Assembly: GCA_020746875.1 (NCBI GenBank)
Contig: JAGTJL010000004.1
Location: 620,001 to 684,000 of the forward strand
Source of the DNA: Rhexocercosporidium sp. MPI-PUGE-AT-0058
Taxonomy: Eukaryota; Ascomycota; Leotiomycetes; Helotiales
DNA length: 64,000 nt
Direction of reading: 5' to 3'
Made by a program: the position numbers and the translations under genes. Positions 11,963 through 22,500 of this stretch are shown here, piece after piece (within the stretch, counting starts at the first letter, position 1; each line of letters starts with the position of its first letter). Below the pieces are notes generated by a model, which had not been told where the DNA came from, ran no database searches, and was given only the letters and a program-made list of their open reading frames with translations.

Positions 11963-14230
11963 TCACTCCACCCTCCCCTTGTAGCTGCCCATCTTCTCGA
12001 TTGAGCTCATAATCCCACTGCGATATCCAAGCCCACTTCCTGGTCGGTTGCCACCATGAGCACTACCGCTTCTCTCACGACTGCTTCCAGCCGAGGCAGG
12101 TGCCCCGAACCCACCTCTACCGATACGGCTCTCTCCTGGCTTTGCGATACCTGTTGGTGCTCGAAGACCAGAGGCTCGAGAGATACTTCCGCGAAGGTTC
12201 TCGACATTCTGGTGTTTCTGGCTAGGAGTCGGCGGGGCTGGTGCTGTCTCTGGAAGGTTGACTGGGACGGAGTCCATGTTGGCCAGCATGTCGTCGAAAG
12301 CTGCTACAAGAGGAATCATCTCATCGACTGCTTGGACCAACTTGCCCTTCTCGACTCGCTCTTCGTCCAGGAGCTTGCGGAGGTCGATGTTGTCATGCTT
12401 TACGCTCTTGATCTCTTGAGCGAGACCTTCGAGCTCGGCCTCTAGCTCTTTGGTCTTTGCGTCTCGGGCTGCTGCTTTCTCGAGATCTTGGGTGATTTCC
12501 AGAGAGCTCTTTGGTTCAACCTTGGTCATGGTTGTATCCCGTCCGAGCTTCAGCTCCTCGTTTTCCTTGTTGAGGTCCTCAACTTGGTGCTCGAGCTCCG
12601 TGATCTTCTTGTCCCATCGACGCTCATAGCTCTTCTTCAGCGCCGACACCTTGGTCTCGTGCTTCTCCTTGTACAAGGTATGGAGTTCTCTGGAGACTTT
12701 CTCCACAGCGATTTCAACAGCTCTACCTCCACAGCCGCACTCTCCTGACTTAGAGTCGCCGCTTTCTGAACCGGATGGTGCCTTGCCTGCCTTCATTGCC
12801 GCCATCTTGCTTTCAGCCTCTTGCGCCATGATTTCAGCAGCTTCCCTCCTCCTCTCGCACTCCTCCAGTCGTCCCTCTAGCTCATCCCGCTCCCGTTCCC
12901 CATGTACAATCTCTTCCTTGACATTTCTCAGAACAGCTTCCATCTCTCGACCCCTCTTCTCCCAATCCTCCTTGTCAGCTGCCAGTTGTGCCTTGAGATT
13001 TCTCTCCTCTCGAATTTGCTCCATGCTTTCTCCAACACGCTTCTCGGCATCCCCAACAGCAGTTTTCAGAGATTGGACTTCGGCTTCCTTTCCACTCAAA
13101 GAAGCTTTCAAGCTGCTAATCTCGGATAAGAAATTTGACTTGAGGCTTTCAAGTTCCCGTGGTGTGATTGAAGGCATGCTTCTAGGAGTAGGCGCGGGAG
13201 GTATATCGAAGTCCAGGAGATTCGACATGTTGTTTCTATTCACTGAGGGAGTTGATGCCCAAGACATATCTGGCATGGTAGAGCTCTTCAGAGGAGACTG
13301 TCTCCCTTGCCTCGTGGGAGATTGTGCTTGCGCGCGTCCAGAAAACCCATTAAACTGCTCCGTGAAGTCTAGGATCAGATTCGTTGTGTTGCCCTCGTCT
13401 TTACTTCTCCCGTACCGGTGACCACGAGGAGTTGGAGATGGAGATCGATCGCGAGTTACTGGTCTGCGAAGAGTTGCTGGAGTGTTCATCTGGGTTCGTC
13501 TTGGTGTAGGGCCCAATTCGGCGAATTTCGTAGGACTGTGACCGATCTTTGCGAACATAGTCATATCTGGCACGGCGGAAAATTCGCTGAATGTGCTGAC
13601 CATGGTGTCGTCCATACTGGTTTCGTCATTATGCCCCTGACCTCCTCCGATAGTAGTCAACATTGTGTCGTCCGAAGGGTGGTCATCGTCGCTATCTCCA
13701 TCCTCCAAAATCTCAATTGCCTTTGTAAGGCCCTCGTTGTCTCTCAAGATATCCTCAATATCCAGCGTTCGCTCCATGACCACAGTACGCTTCTCAGGCG
13801 AAGCAGGAGCTTTGATGGGCGACGAAGGTTTGACCGGGAATCTCTTCTCTGGCGATGACAGCTTTCGCGGGCTTCGTGTAGGCGATTGGTCTTTGCGAGG
13901 AGATCGCGATGCCGAGGTAGGAGATGTGCGACTCTTCAGCATCTTTAGGGGGGAGGTATGTTCGCGTTCAACAGGACTCTTTGCCGCGAGGCGGGAAGCT
14001 TTGCTCGGAGAGATGTTTTCGCGATCTTCCAAAGAGTCCGATGAAACATTGGGCACAAAGGGAGAGGATGGTGGACTATCGCTTCCTGCCGACTCCATCG
14101 TGACCTCGTACTCCTGTAGGTTCTTATTCTTCCTGGGGCTCGTAGAATTGAGCGCGTTTTCTCTGGCGTCGGTCAACGGCGATGCCATTCCAATAGTTGA
14201 TGATACCTGATTCCAAAGTCCGTTGATCAT
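11963..14230 (-). CDS. Large coiled-coil protein, probably spindle pole body-associated (SnaD/Cut12-like)
   Basis: Single open frame of 755 aa with no intron needed. The N-terminal half is disordered and rich in SP/TP and SPRK motifs (residues 30-330), the pattern of Cdk/MAPK phosphorylation sites. A conserved-looking short acidic and DMTMFAKIG block lies near residues 205-250. The C-terminal half has three coiled-coil stretches (roughly 355-480, 500-560 and 570-640). One contains LHTLYKEKHETKVSALKKSY, which I associate with fungal SnaD-type spindle pole body proteins. The tail is Gly/Ser/Arg-rich. The coiled coil and phospho-rich layout are seen directly; assignment to the spindle pole body rests on memory of the family and is moderate. 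Alternatives are another microtubule-organising or kinetochore coiled-coil protein. The gene is convergent with the quinone oxidoreductase. Confidence 0.6.
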   Translation of the reverse strand: MINGLWNQVSSTIGMASPLTDARENALNSTSPRKNKNLQEYEVTMESAGSDSPPSSPFVPNVSSDSLEDRENISPSKASRLAAKSPVEREHTSPLKMLKSRTSPTSASRSPRKDQSPTRSPRKLSSPEKRFPVKPSSPIKAPASPEKRTVVMERTLDIEDILRDNEGLTKAIEILEDGDSDDDHPSDDTMLTTIGGGQGHNDETSMDDTMVSTFSEFSAVPDMTMFAKIGHSPTKFAELGPTPRRTQMNTPATLRRPVTRDRSPSPTPRGHRYGRSKDEGNTTNLILDFTEQFNGFSGRAQAQSPTRQGRQSPLKSSTMPDMSWASTPSVNRNNMSNLLDFDIPPAPTPRSMPSITPRELESLKSNFLSEISSLKASLSGKEAEVQSLKTAVGDAEKRVGESMEQIREERNLKAQLAADKEDWEKRGREMEAVLRNVKEEIVHGERERDELEGRLEECERRREAAEIMAQEAESKMAAMKAGKAPSGSESGDSKSGECGCGGRAVEIAVEKVSRELHTLYKEKHETKVSALKKSYERRWDKKITELEHQVEDLNKENEELKLGRDTTMTKVEPKSSLEITQDLEKAAARDAKTKELEAELEGLAQEIKSVKHDNIDLRKLLDEERVEKGKLVQAVDEMIPLVAAFDDMLANMDSVPVNLPETAPAPPTPSQKHQNVENLRGSISRASGLRAPTGIAKPGESRIGRGGFGAPASAGSSRERSGSAHGGNRPGSGLGYRSGIMSSIEKMGSYKGRVE

Positions 14231-14900
14231 TGTTCGCAGTTTTGTTGACGGTGGGGATCAGAAGTGGAATTGCGTCGGTTTGTTGATTTTCGGGAGATAA
14301 AATCAACATTGCTTATGTCAGCATCCGTGGTTGCCCCCTGCACCACCTGGGCAGATACCGAAGATCAACAATGGCTCTTGCGCATTTAGATACTTCAGTG
14401 ACTATCAAGCCAGTCGTAGAGCTGTAAAACCCAAATACCTGTTTATTTATTAGACAAATTTCTCTGACACCTAGAAGTTAGAACAGAAAGCCAGCACTGT
14501 GCTTTAAAAATGCTCAACATTCAAACAGGGGATGGCACCATCGGATTGTTTCCACGTTGATTCTCAGTAGCAACTATTGCACTAGTAGAATTTCTTTCTA
14601 TCATAAATTCATATTACACTTAGACTCATGCAATGCGCCCATCCCGATGCCCCTTTCCGTATCTAGTTCATGCACCCCAGCTCAGACGCCAAATCCACAA
14701 CGAACCGAACCACCACCCTAACCCGTATGATACACGCACACCGAATCCCAAAAGGCGTATGAGACACCTAGCAGCATGCCTATGATAAAGCCATAATCCA
14801 ATCCCTTTAGTGGTTCCCGTATAGCCGTGACAAGTAGCTTCGTGAACACTTGCTCCTAAAATCTCCCCAGCCTTGGACCGCCCATAATGATGCGTTGCTT
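14231..14900. other. Intergenic spacer between two minus-strand genes
   Basis: 670 nt between the start of the coiled-coil gene and the stop of the BRCT gene, both on the minus strand. It should hold the BRCT 3' UTR and the coiled-coil gene promoter. No further gene was seen. Confidence 0.5.
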
Positions 14901-15947
14901 TCAGAAATCAGAGCCCGAATTTCCTGTCGATGCTGTGCTCTTTGGCTTCTTGAGCATTCCATAAACGCTCTTTTGCCCTTTGGGAGCAACTTTCAGATTC
15001 GAAAAGGATGTTTCGGAAAGTCTTTTCCCAGCTTTAAGACTCTCTAGGACCCTATGATGTACCATTAGCCTATGACCAAGTAATGGAAACACCCATAGGC
15101 TGAATATCAATTATGTGCATCTTGCTCAGCGACCAGAAAAGCAAGCTTCAAAGAGATAGGATGGCATGCGTTGCATCTATTTGTGCCGTGGACTAGACAC
15201 CAGGACAACGTACCATTCAACTCCAACATACTTGACACCACAGCCGCCAACTCTCCGAATTTCTTTCTCCATCTTGGTCCCAGACAGGCCACCTCCAGCG
15301 CCAGCTCCCAGTGTATTAGAAGGCTTTCCCAATATGACGTGCGTGACCTGTCTTCTCCCAAGATGAAGTGACATTTTTGCTCCATTCGAGGCGAGAACGT
15401 GCTTAAGTTTATGATCTGATATCAAGGGATAAGTACTTCCGTTGACATAGATCACAAGCCCATCAAACACGCCTCTCTTTCGACTTGATTTTTCCTCTTT
15501 CTTTTGCTCGTCTTCTCTCTTCCTTTGCGCCATGAGTCTTTCCTCGCTGCTCAAGGTTGCTACTCTAGGTTTTAGCCTCTGTTTCCCCCCTCTAATTTGC
15601 GGTTGAGTTGAAGTACTTGATCCATTGCCACTAGATTCTTTCCCTGTGACCATATCCGCTACACCGTATCTTGCCATCTCTCTCACATCTTTAGTAATCA
15701 AAGCCTTAGCCTTTTCATCCCAGTGTTCAGAGCCAGCGCCAACTTGATCTGATATCCGTTTCCCGCCACTGTCGCCGCTCTTGAATTGATGCGACAGCTT
15801 CATGTTCCTCGATTGCCTCCATCCTGTCGAGTGGCCCAGGACATTCTCTGCTCGTTGATGGCCGGTAGACGACGAATTCCATGCATCGAAATAGGCCGAG
15901 TACTTTGGCTGTGCAGCTGAAGGTACGGTTGACTTTGGTGGCGGCAT
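14901..15947 (-). CDS. Stand-alone BRCT-domain protein related to the Rev1-type BRCT
   Basis: Two exons on the minus strand: 15947-15214 and 15051-14901, joined over a 162-nt intron. The joint falls inside the domain's conserved Trp codon (GVEW|VLESLKAGK) and restores the family pattern, so the splice is well supported. Protein 294 aa. The N-terminal 155 residues are basic and disordered with an SSEERLMAQRK helix. The BRCT domain spans about 158-258: VFDGLVIYVNG, THVILGK, KYVGVEWVLESLKAG. This arrangement resembles the BRCT of the translesion-synthesis scaffold Rev1, but no Y-family polymerase domain follows: the protein ends about 35 residues after the BRCT. The role is therefore only inferred as DNA damage- or replication-linked phosphoprotein or DNA-end binding in the nucleus. 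Confidence 0.85.
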
Positions 15948-18900
15948 TGATATTGTCGTTTCTTTGCACGAGAACTGGATCTATAGGTGCCCCGTATCTG
16001 GCATGATCAGTAATGTTGTTGAGGTGAAAGGATGTTATTACTGCATGTCGTGTCGTTGCAACTGTTGTTAGACGCGAATATGGTGGGGGCAATGACATGC
16101 TTGAAAGCTCGTTGGCGCAGGGATACCTGCGCGTCTGCACGTGGAGCCGCGATTTTGAATTTAACCTTCTCCTCTCCCTGTCCTTCGAGTCTGTACAACA
16201 TCACATCACATAACCTCACCTCGTCAAATATCAGGTTACCCAAGTCTCATTTTGCCTAAACTCCAAGTGAAGTGGAAGATGCATCCTTCAGCAGAAAGGA
16301 TCAACAAGAGCGCAGCCTTCTCGCTTGCCATTACATTCCTGGTCACTCAAAGTCTACAATATCCAGCCTGCTTATCCCAGCCCCCAAACTCCAAACTCCT
16401 CCAGCACCATCCGATGTACGTACCCTTCCTTCAGCTCACAGCGGCAGGAAAACTTCCTTCTCGGGACCGCCTCATGTATCCATTTAGTTCGAAGTAACGA
16501 CGTTACAGAAGTACATAAGTACAAGGGGTTGGCTGGCCTTCAAATTTCCTTTCAAGGTGGGTGAGGCAAATGCAAGCACCCGCTCGCCTCGCATTTGCAG
16601 GCACCGGCTTTCTGCACCATCGTTGTCAGATCTGCCTTGATCGAGGCAATCGCAACGCAGGTATGTCGTGCGTGGGAGCTGCGCTGCTGCATTCAAGCAG
16701 CCAGGACAGCCTTTTCTGCATGTGCCGCGCATCTCTGTCATCTCACATTCCTTTCCACTCACACAACCTCCAAAGACTCCTCCCACTCGCGGCTATCAAG
16801 CAAGCAGCAAGCAATCAATCTACGCATAACATTTTTCTGGAAGAAGCCCAGCTCTCAACCCGGGTTTTCAGGATGTTGTACATGATTATTTGAGACATGG
16901 CCACCCATGCAAGTGTAATATAAACCTGAGTTCTGCTTCTTTTGGGAGACACGAGTGTTGCACGGGTTTCGTTCATGAGCTCATTAGCAGGTTGGACAAC
17001 GTCCTGTGATGGTCACGAGAACATCGACAGGCCAGAAATGCCTCCGAAGAAACGGGTAAAGCCGTTCCTACCATCCTTTCCTGGTTTCCAGGCCCCCCGA
17101 ACACACCTAGCAAGGACCAGGCGGGGTCAGGTTTTGATTCCTGTAGAGGACCAGGCTGGGGAAGGGAGGGGTTGTGGAGGCTATAGCCGTCAACAGCGCG
17201 TAGTGCTATTGATGTTGCAAAATAAAGAACAAGGGCGAGACTAATAGCTGTTGTTATTATGCACTTTGCTTCAAGTGAGCGACGGTTATACCGTTCCTAC
17301 CAAGGGAGATGGCAGGTCGTTCATATTCTGGATTTGTTCCATGCCATGCAATCAAGATAAGACCAGTCTATCATTCAGCCCTTGTCCGAGAAAGGTGGAA
17401 GGTCCGGCCATCCTGTCGTCAATCGGCCGTTGCATCATCCAGCAGCGGGATTGTTCAAGCTATGATGGGCCACCAGTTGAGAAGATACGAATGAGACCCA
17501 TGACTCGGTGCCAGGGAGGAATAAAATGGCCGACAAGTTATTAACTCACAAGACGATATCGTTCCGTGTTTTACTGGGCCCTTCGTCCAGACCAGCAAGT
17601 ACTCCGTACCTGCCGTCTATGGATTCGATGGAAGAGCGGTGTGCACCACTCAGGAAGCCACAAGCCCACAACCTCCCAACAGCTCGCTTAAAAGTCATCA
17701 AGCTCACATCGACTCGGCTCGATGCGACGCCCAGAAAGTCAGATCGCAGGATGGTCAGACTCACAATTATGATTGCCCTGTTGCTCTAATTGCGGTTGCG
17801 GTTACGGGTGCTGCCCTCGCTCAAGACTCGACCGGGGCAGCTGTGTTGTGTTTTGCTTGCTGTTGCACAACAACAATGGCAATGTCTAGCCCACTGGCTA
17901 TTCTCCCACCCACCTCATCTCGAGGATTGTCGATGTCGTGCGTTGTGTGCTGTGCTGACGGGATCTTGATTGGGCCAGCGCGCCACACGCCATGGGAGTC
18001 TCAGCCAAGAGCTGCCATCCTTGTTGAATGTAGACGGACCGTTACCGCGCTTGCAAGCTGAGGAGAGTTGAGGAGGTTGCTGCTCGTAAGACTTTTGATC
18101 CGCTCAGTTCTGTTCTACTCTGTTCTGGATTTCGCTGAACCGCCCTATGGGCATTTCTCGCTCTGACAGGCCCTGCATACGGTACCGTATCCATCAACTG
18201 GATTGCATTCTGCTACTACTCTCCACCCGCCGGATATCAGGGTTATACTGCCGCCCTGCTATGGTTCGCTCGGCAGCTTTCAAACCCCGCCAATTTTGCA
18301 GCATGCCACTGCGAGGCTACGCTGCGAGGGCTGCGAGCTTTTCTATCCTCTCTCCTCTTCCTCTTCTATGGTGGGGTTTGGCGGGGCCGCTGCACTGCGT
18401 TAATATACCTTGGCGCGGGCAGGCTAAAGCTCAACCCTAGACGCCAAAACGAGGCCGATGGAGGGGGACGAGGACAAGGTGGCTCGACGTCGTTACGTGG
18501 TCCATGTTGATTGGGGTAACCTTTCAACAACCACGGGACTGTGTTGATCAGCGCACCCAGTGAGGGGTTTAGATAAGGTGATAGGGTGGCTGACCAAGAC
18601 GACCTGCCCGCGACCTCAGACCTCCTCGATTTAACTTCAAGGTCTGAGGACGCTGAGTGCTGCTGCTCGCTCTTTGACTTGCTGCTCCGTGAGAGCCTAC
18701 ACAGGCCGGAGTGAAAGCTTCCATTTGGACATTCCAGAGCCTGAGGCAACAGCTGCTGTAGCCACATGAAACAGGCTAAGGCTTCCCTGTCAACGCCCAT
18801 ATCCTCTTGAGTCCGGTTAGGATAGTGATTGGCTATGTTCGAGCTGTACGTAGCCGCTCTGCATGATGCATGCAAGTGTGCTGGCGCACAGCAAGGGCCA

Positions 18901-21900
18901 GATGTCTCTGAAGGAGCTGCAGGGACCGCTGCCGGGAGTGATGGGAACGAGAAGAATCGGAAGGCAGGGGTGGTCTCAAGAGCGGTGAGGTTGCAAGCAT
19001 ACGTGGGTCACGTATTGCCAATGATTTCTCAACAGGAGGAGTAAGACAGCGAGATTCATGGCTAACATGTCTTGATTGAGAAATAGAACTCGAAAGTGGT
19101 GTGCTTCTAATTTGAACACGGGTCAGAAAATGAAGGATTGCGAGGATTGGGGTTTGGGGGGTTTATTCTCTAATCATTAAGTGTTCTATCTTTTTTTTTT
19201 TTTTTTTGGCTGTGGAAACCATGGTGTCTCGGGGAGCCGCATGGACGCAGTGACATGCTTGGAGGATCTCCATTGTCCGCGTAGATCACGAGATTCACGA
19301 GATCGGAGTATCAACTGGAACGTCACGGATGATATGGTGGGCTGGCCACTTCTAGCTTGTAGCCATGTTTTTAGCTTGTCCAATGGCTCATCGCGAATTC
19401 TTCTATCTGCCGGAAACAAGCCATCACTTTCATTCGAAGTTTGCTGCTTGATGACGCATCCGTTCTCGGATTCTAAGAGGTCAGATGAGACAAGAGGCTC
19501 ATTGACCAATATCGCCTGGAAACCAATCGGATGTTACAAGCTATAATGTCATTCAGCTTGTTGGAGAGTTTTGAAGCCTCTAACGGCATGCTGTGTGATG
19601 TGCGAGAATGCCTATTTCCATGGACCCCCCTTGCGTCGTGGCGAGGCGGAAGGCGTCAACGTCGAGGTTCAATCTCATATCCAACAAGGGATGAGAGTCG
19701 AGATGCTCCAGTGAAATACTGTGTAACAGTCTGTCTGAAAAAGAAGTCATTTGAAATATTTGACTTCCTGAAGCAAGCAAGAAATCCGAATCGGGGCGAA
19801 TAAAGAGATGGCGTTTATTGTTTGAGAAGGTTCCATTGTGAAGAGATGGCTGGCTTTTCGTCAGCCAGTCTTCTTCGACCACGAGTATGAAGGGCTTGAG
19901 GACGCCAATCTATGGTTGTCACAAGCTCTCGAATGAAAACAGCTGAGACGGCACAGAAATCAGAGCATCCTGGGGCTTCGGACACTTGCTGTTATCTCGG
20001 GAAACGCGATATTAGCCTTACATGTAGCTCAGTAAGAGCTCATCCGTTGGACTTCGTCTCGACGGTGTCAAAAATCTCCATACCAAAACATGTCGATCTG
20101 ACTGGCAGCTCTTACCCCGGTCTTATGCCTCATACCCCGGCATGTACATCTCGGTACATGACCTCAAAGCAGCAAACAACTGCGGGACAGGAAAGGTTAT
20201 GTGTAGTTCCCATGAGGCCATTTCGGCTCGAAGTTTGAACGGCTTTTACAATTCCCTGCACGTGTGATTCTTTGCGACGTCTTGAAAACTTCCACCCGTC
20301 TTCTTCTGCCCGCCACCTGCTATTGTTGTCTTATGGCAGTCGCAGTCAAGGTATCAGTCCGTGAGCAGCAGCATGAGCGCCCATGCGTCGTTGCGTGCAC
20401 GAATCCGATGCATCCCCAGAAAAAAGCGTTGCGCTCGAACGCCAGGGCATGCTTTGGGAGCGGAGCCCTGCGTCCACCAGCCCCCATAGCGGGTGCCAGG
20501 TGCCTGTACGCGCCTGAAGCCTGAAGCTTGAAGCCTGCCCTGTCTGCCCTGTCGTCTGTGGTGGAGTATAGAGCCACTCGGGGGCCTGTGGATGGCTCTG
20601 GGGTGCGGATAAGCCTGTTCCACTATCTTGAAAGTTGACACCCCCGTACAGTACAGTAGGTGTACGGAGCAGGCATTTTCAGGGATGCTGAGCAATCGCA
20701 AGACATACCCCTCCCAATTGATACGGACGCTCTTCCCTCGTGCTCGTCTCCTCGACTTGGGCCAACACTCCATCGCCAGCACCATCCTTCCAGACTCGGC
20801 ACAGAGGAGTTGAGATCCCGGGCTTTCTTGGCCGTTCTTGAAGAGTCCACAATTGGCAACTGCGAATATGTATCCTTGGAAGCATGTGGAAAGGCCTTGA
20901 GGTCTTTGAAGACATTGCGTTCGTACCGCAGCTTAGCTGGCCTCCAACATGCAAGGGCAAGCCTAGATCTCAATATCTAGCTCTGCGAGAGCCTATCACC
21001 CGGCGGCAATCTAGATGTACATACAGTCCACATACTGCCAGCCCGCCTTACCGATCAAGCAAGCGCTGTTGCATCATCTACTGCGCATCATCTATCCTTT
21101 CTTCCTCCTTGCCTTCTTCGCCCAAGAGCGTATGAAAGGGAGGTTCCGTTTCTGGCCAAATTGTGCATACCTATCTGCACTCCAGACTTTGCCAGCAAGG
21201 AAAGCTTTCATCCAGCCAGCCCGCATGCTTTAAGCGAGCTCCTCTCCTCTTCGACTTGTCTGCACAGGCAGGTGGCAAAAAGTCTATCTTTCGGAGAATT
21301 TTCTGCCTTACAGATTGTCCGCCGGCCTCTGTGCGTTCCCTTTAGGCTTGATCGCTGCTGCTAGCTAGAGTAGCTGCTGCGAGCTGCTGCGCTGCGATGC
21401 GCTGCTACTGCAACTGCACTGCGCCTGTGATGCACGCGGGATCTTCTTCCCTTTGCGCCTGTCTGTTTATCGTCTTTCGTCTCGTTTGTTTGGTGATCGC
21501 CAGAGACCTAAAAAACTCTCAGACCGCAGAACAGACTGTACCTGCTGCTGTTTAGCTTTGGCGGTGCATCCCAATTTCCAAAATGGTCTGATCTCATGGA
21601 GGAGAGGAAAGTATATACTGGTCTAGCATCAACTCAAGGCGTGTTCCTGCAACGGCACGGGGAATGTTTTCTAGGCGCGCGGAGCATGCATGGCATGGCT
21701 TACGAAGCTAGGATCCAAAGCTTCAGCTTCACTGGCGGCGAAACAGCAGCATTCCCAGACGGCAACTCGCATGGTCTTAGTAAAGCGTCGCTGTACCTAC
21801 TTGAGCCCCAAAAGCTCTCTTCTCCAGTGGTTAATTACATCATTGTTTCATGAGTACTCTCCATATCGGACAAGACTACCGTCAGCAACAAATACACAGA

Positions 21901-22500
21901 AGCACGAGAACATGGACGTTTTGATCGGTCTCGGTGCATCGAGCCAGGCTGTTTCTGGATCAGATCCGCGCTGGCTGGAACCCGTTCGCAGCTTGTGAGT
22001 CGTGACATCCAAACGAAAATAGGCCAGCCATGCCATGCAGCTTTACACGGAGGCTTGCGTTCATGATGTGTGGTTTGGCGCCGAAGCCAGATGCACCAGC
22101 AGCCTCCTTAGCCGCGGGCGGTTCAAGATCGAATCAAGACCGGACATCTTGCATTTTATGCAAAGGGACAGCGGTTCAAGAGCTTATACAAGAATAAATT
22201 ACTCTACAACAAGTGAAAGTACAAGAAAGTAAGACCATAGCTAGTTGTGCCTTCGGAGTACTGTAGTGCGGGGGTATTCCTGGTGTGAGAGATGCCCACG
22301 ATCCAGGTGGCTTGTGGCTCGCACTCCTGAGCCGTTCCGAGTGGGTAGGTGGTTGGTAACTAGATGATTAAGGATCTACTAACTCTTCTAGTCCCGTGGA
22401 TTTTCTCCTCTATTAGGACCGTTTGTCGGAGCTCTTTGGACCGGGATCCGGAAAGATGTTTTTTTCCCTCCCCTTCATGCTGATATCCACTTGTAACGCT
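15948..22500. other. 6.5 kb region without a recognisable gene (upstream domain of stuA)
   Basis: Both strands hold only scattered ORFs of 60-170 codons with no family resemblance, no consistent splicing and low-complexity translations. The base composition is not strikingly AT-rich, so this does not look like an eroded transposon. Visible structure includes a T17 run at 19191-19207, CCTGAAGC direct repeats near 20513-20535, and GCTGC repeats near 21356-21410. With stuA next on the plus strand, the simplest reading is a very long regulatory region, possibly with non-coding transcripts. Part of it also serves the divergent BRCT gene. Confidence 0.5.

Noticed and set aside
19191..19207. T17 run as an RNA polymerase III terminator of a small RNA gene
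   Set aside because: No A/B box or tRNA/5S-like sequence was found upstream; a bare poly-T run is not enough.
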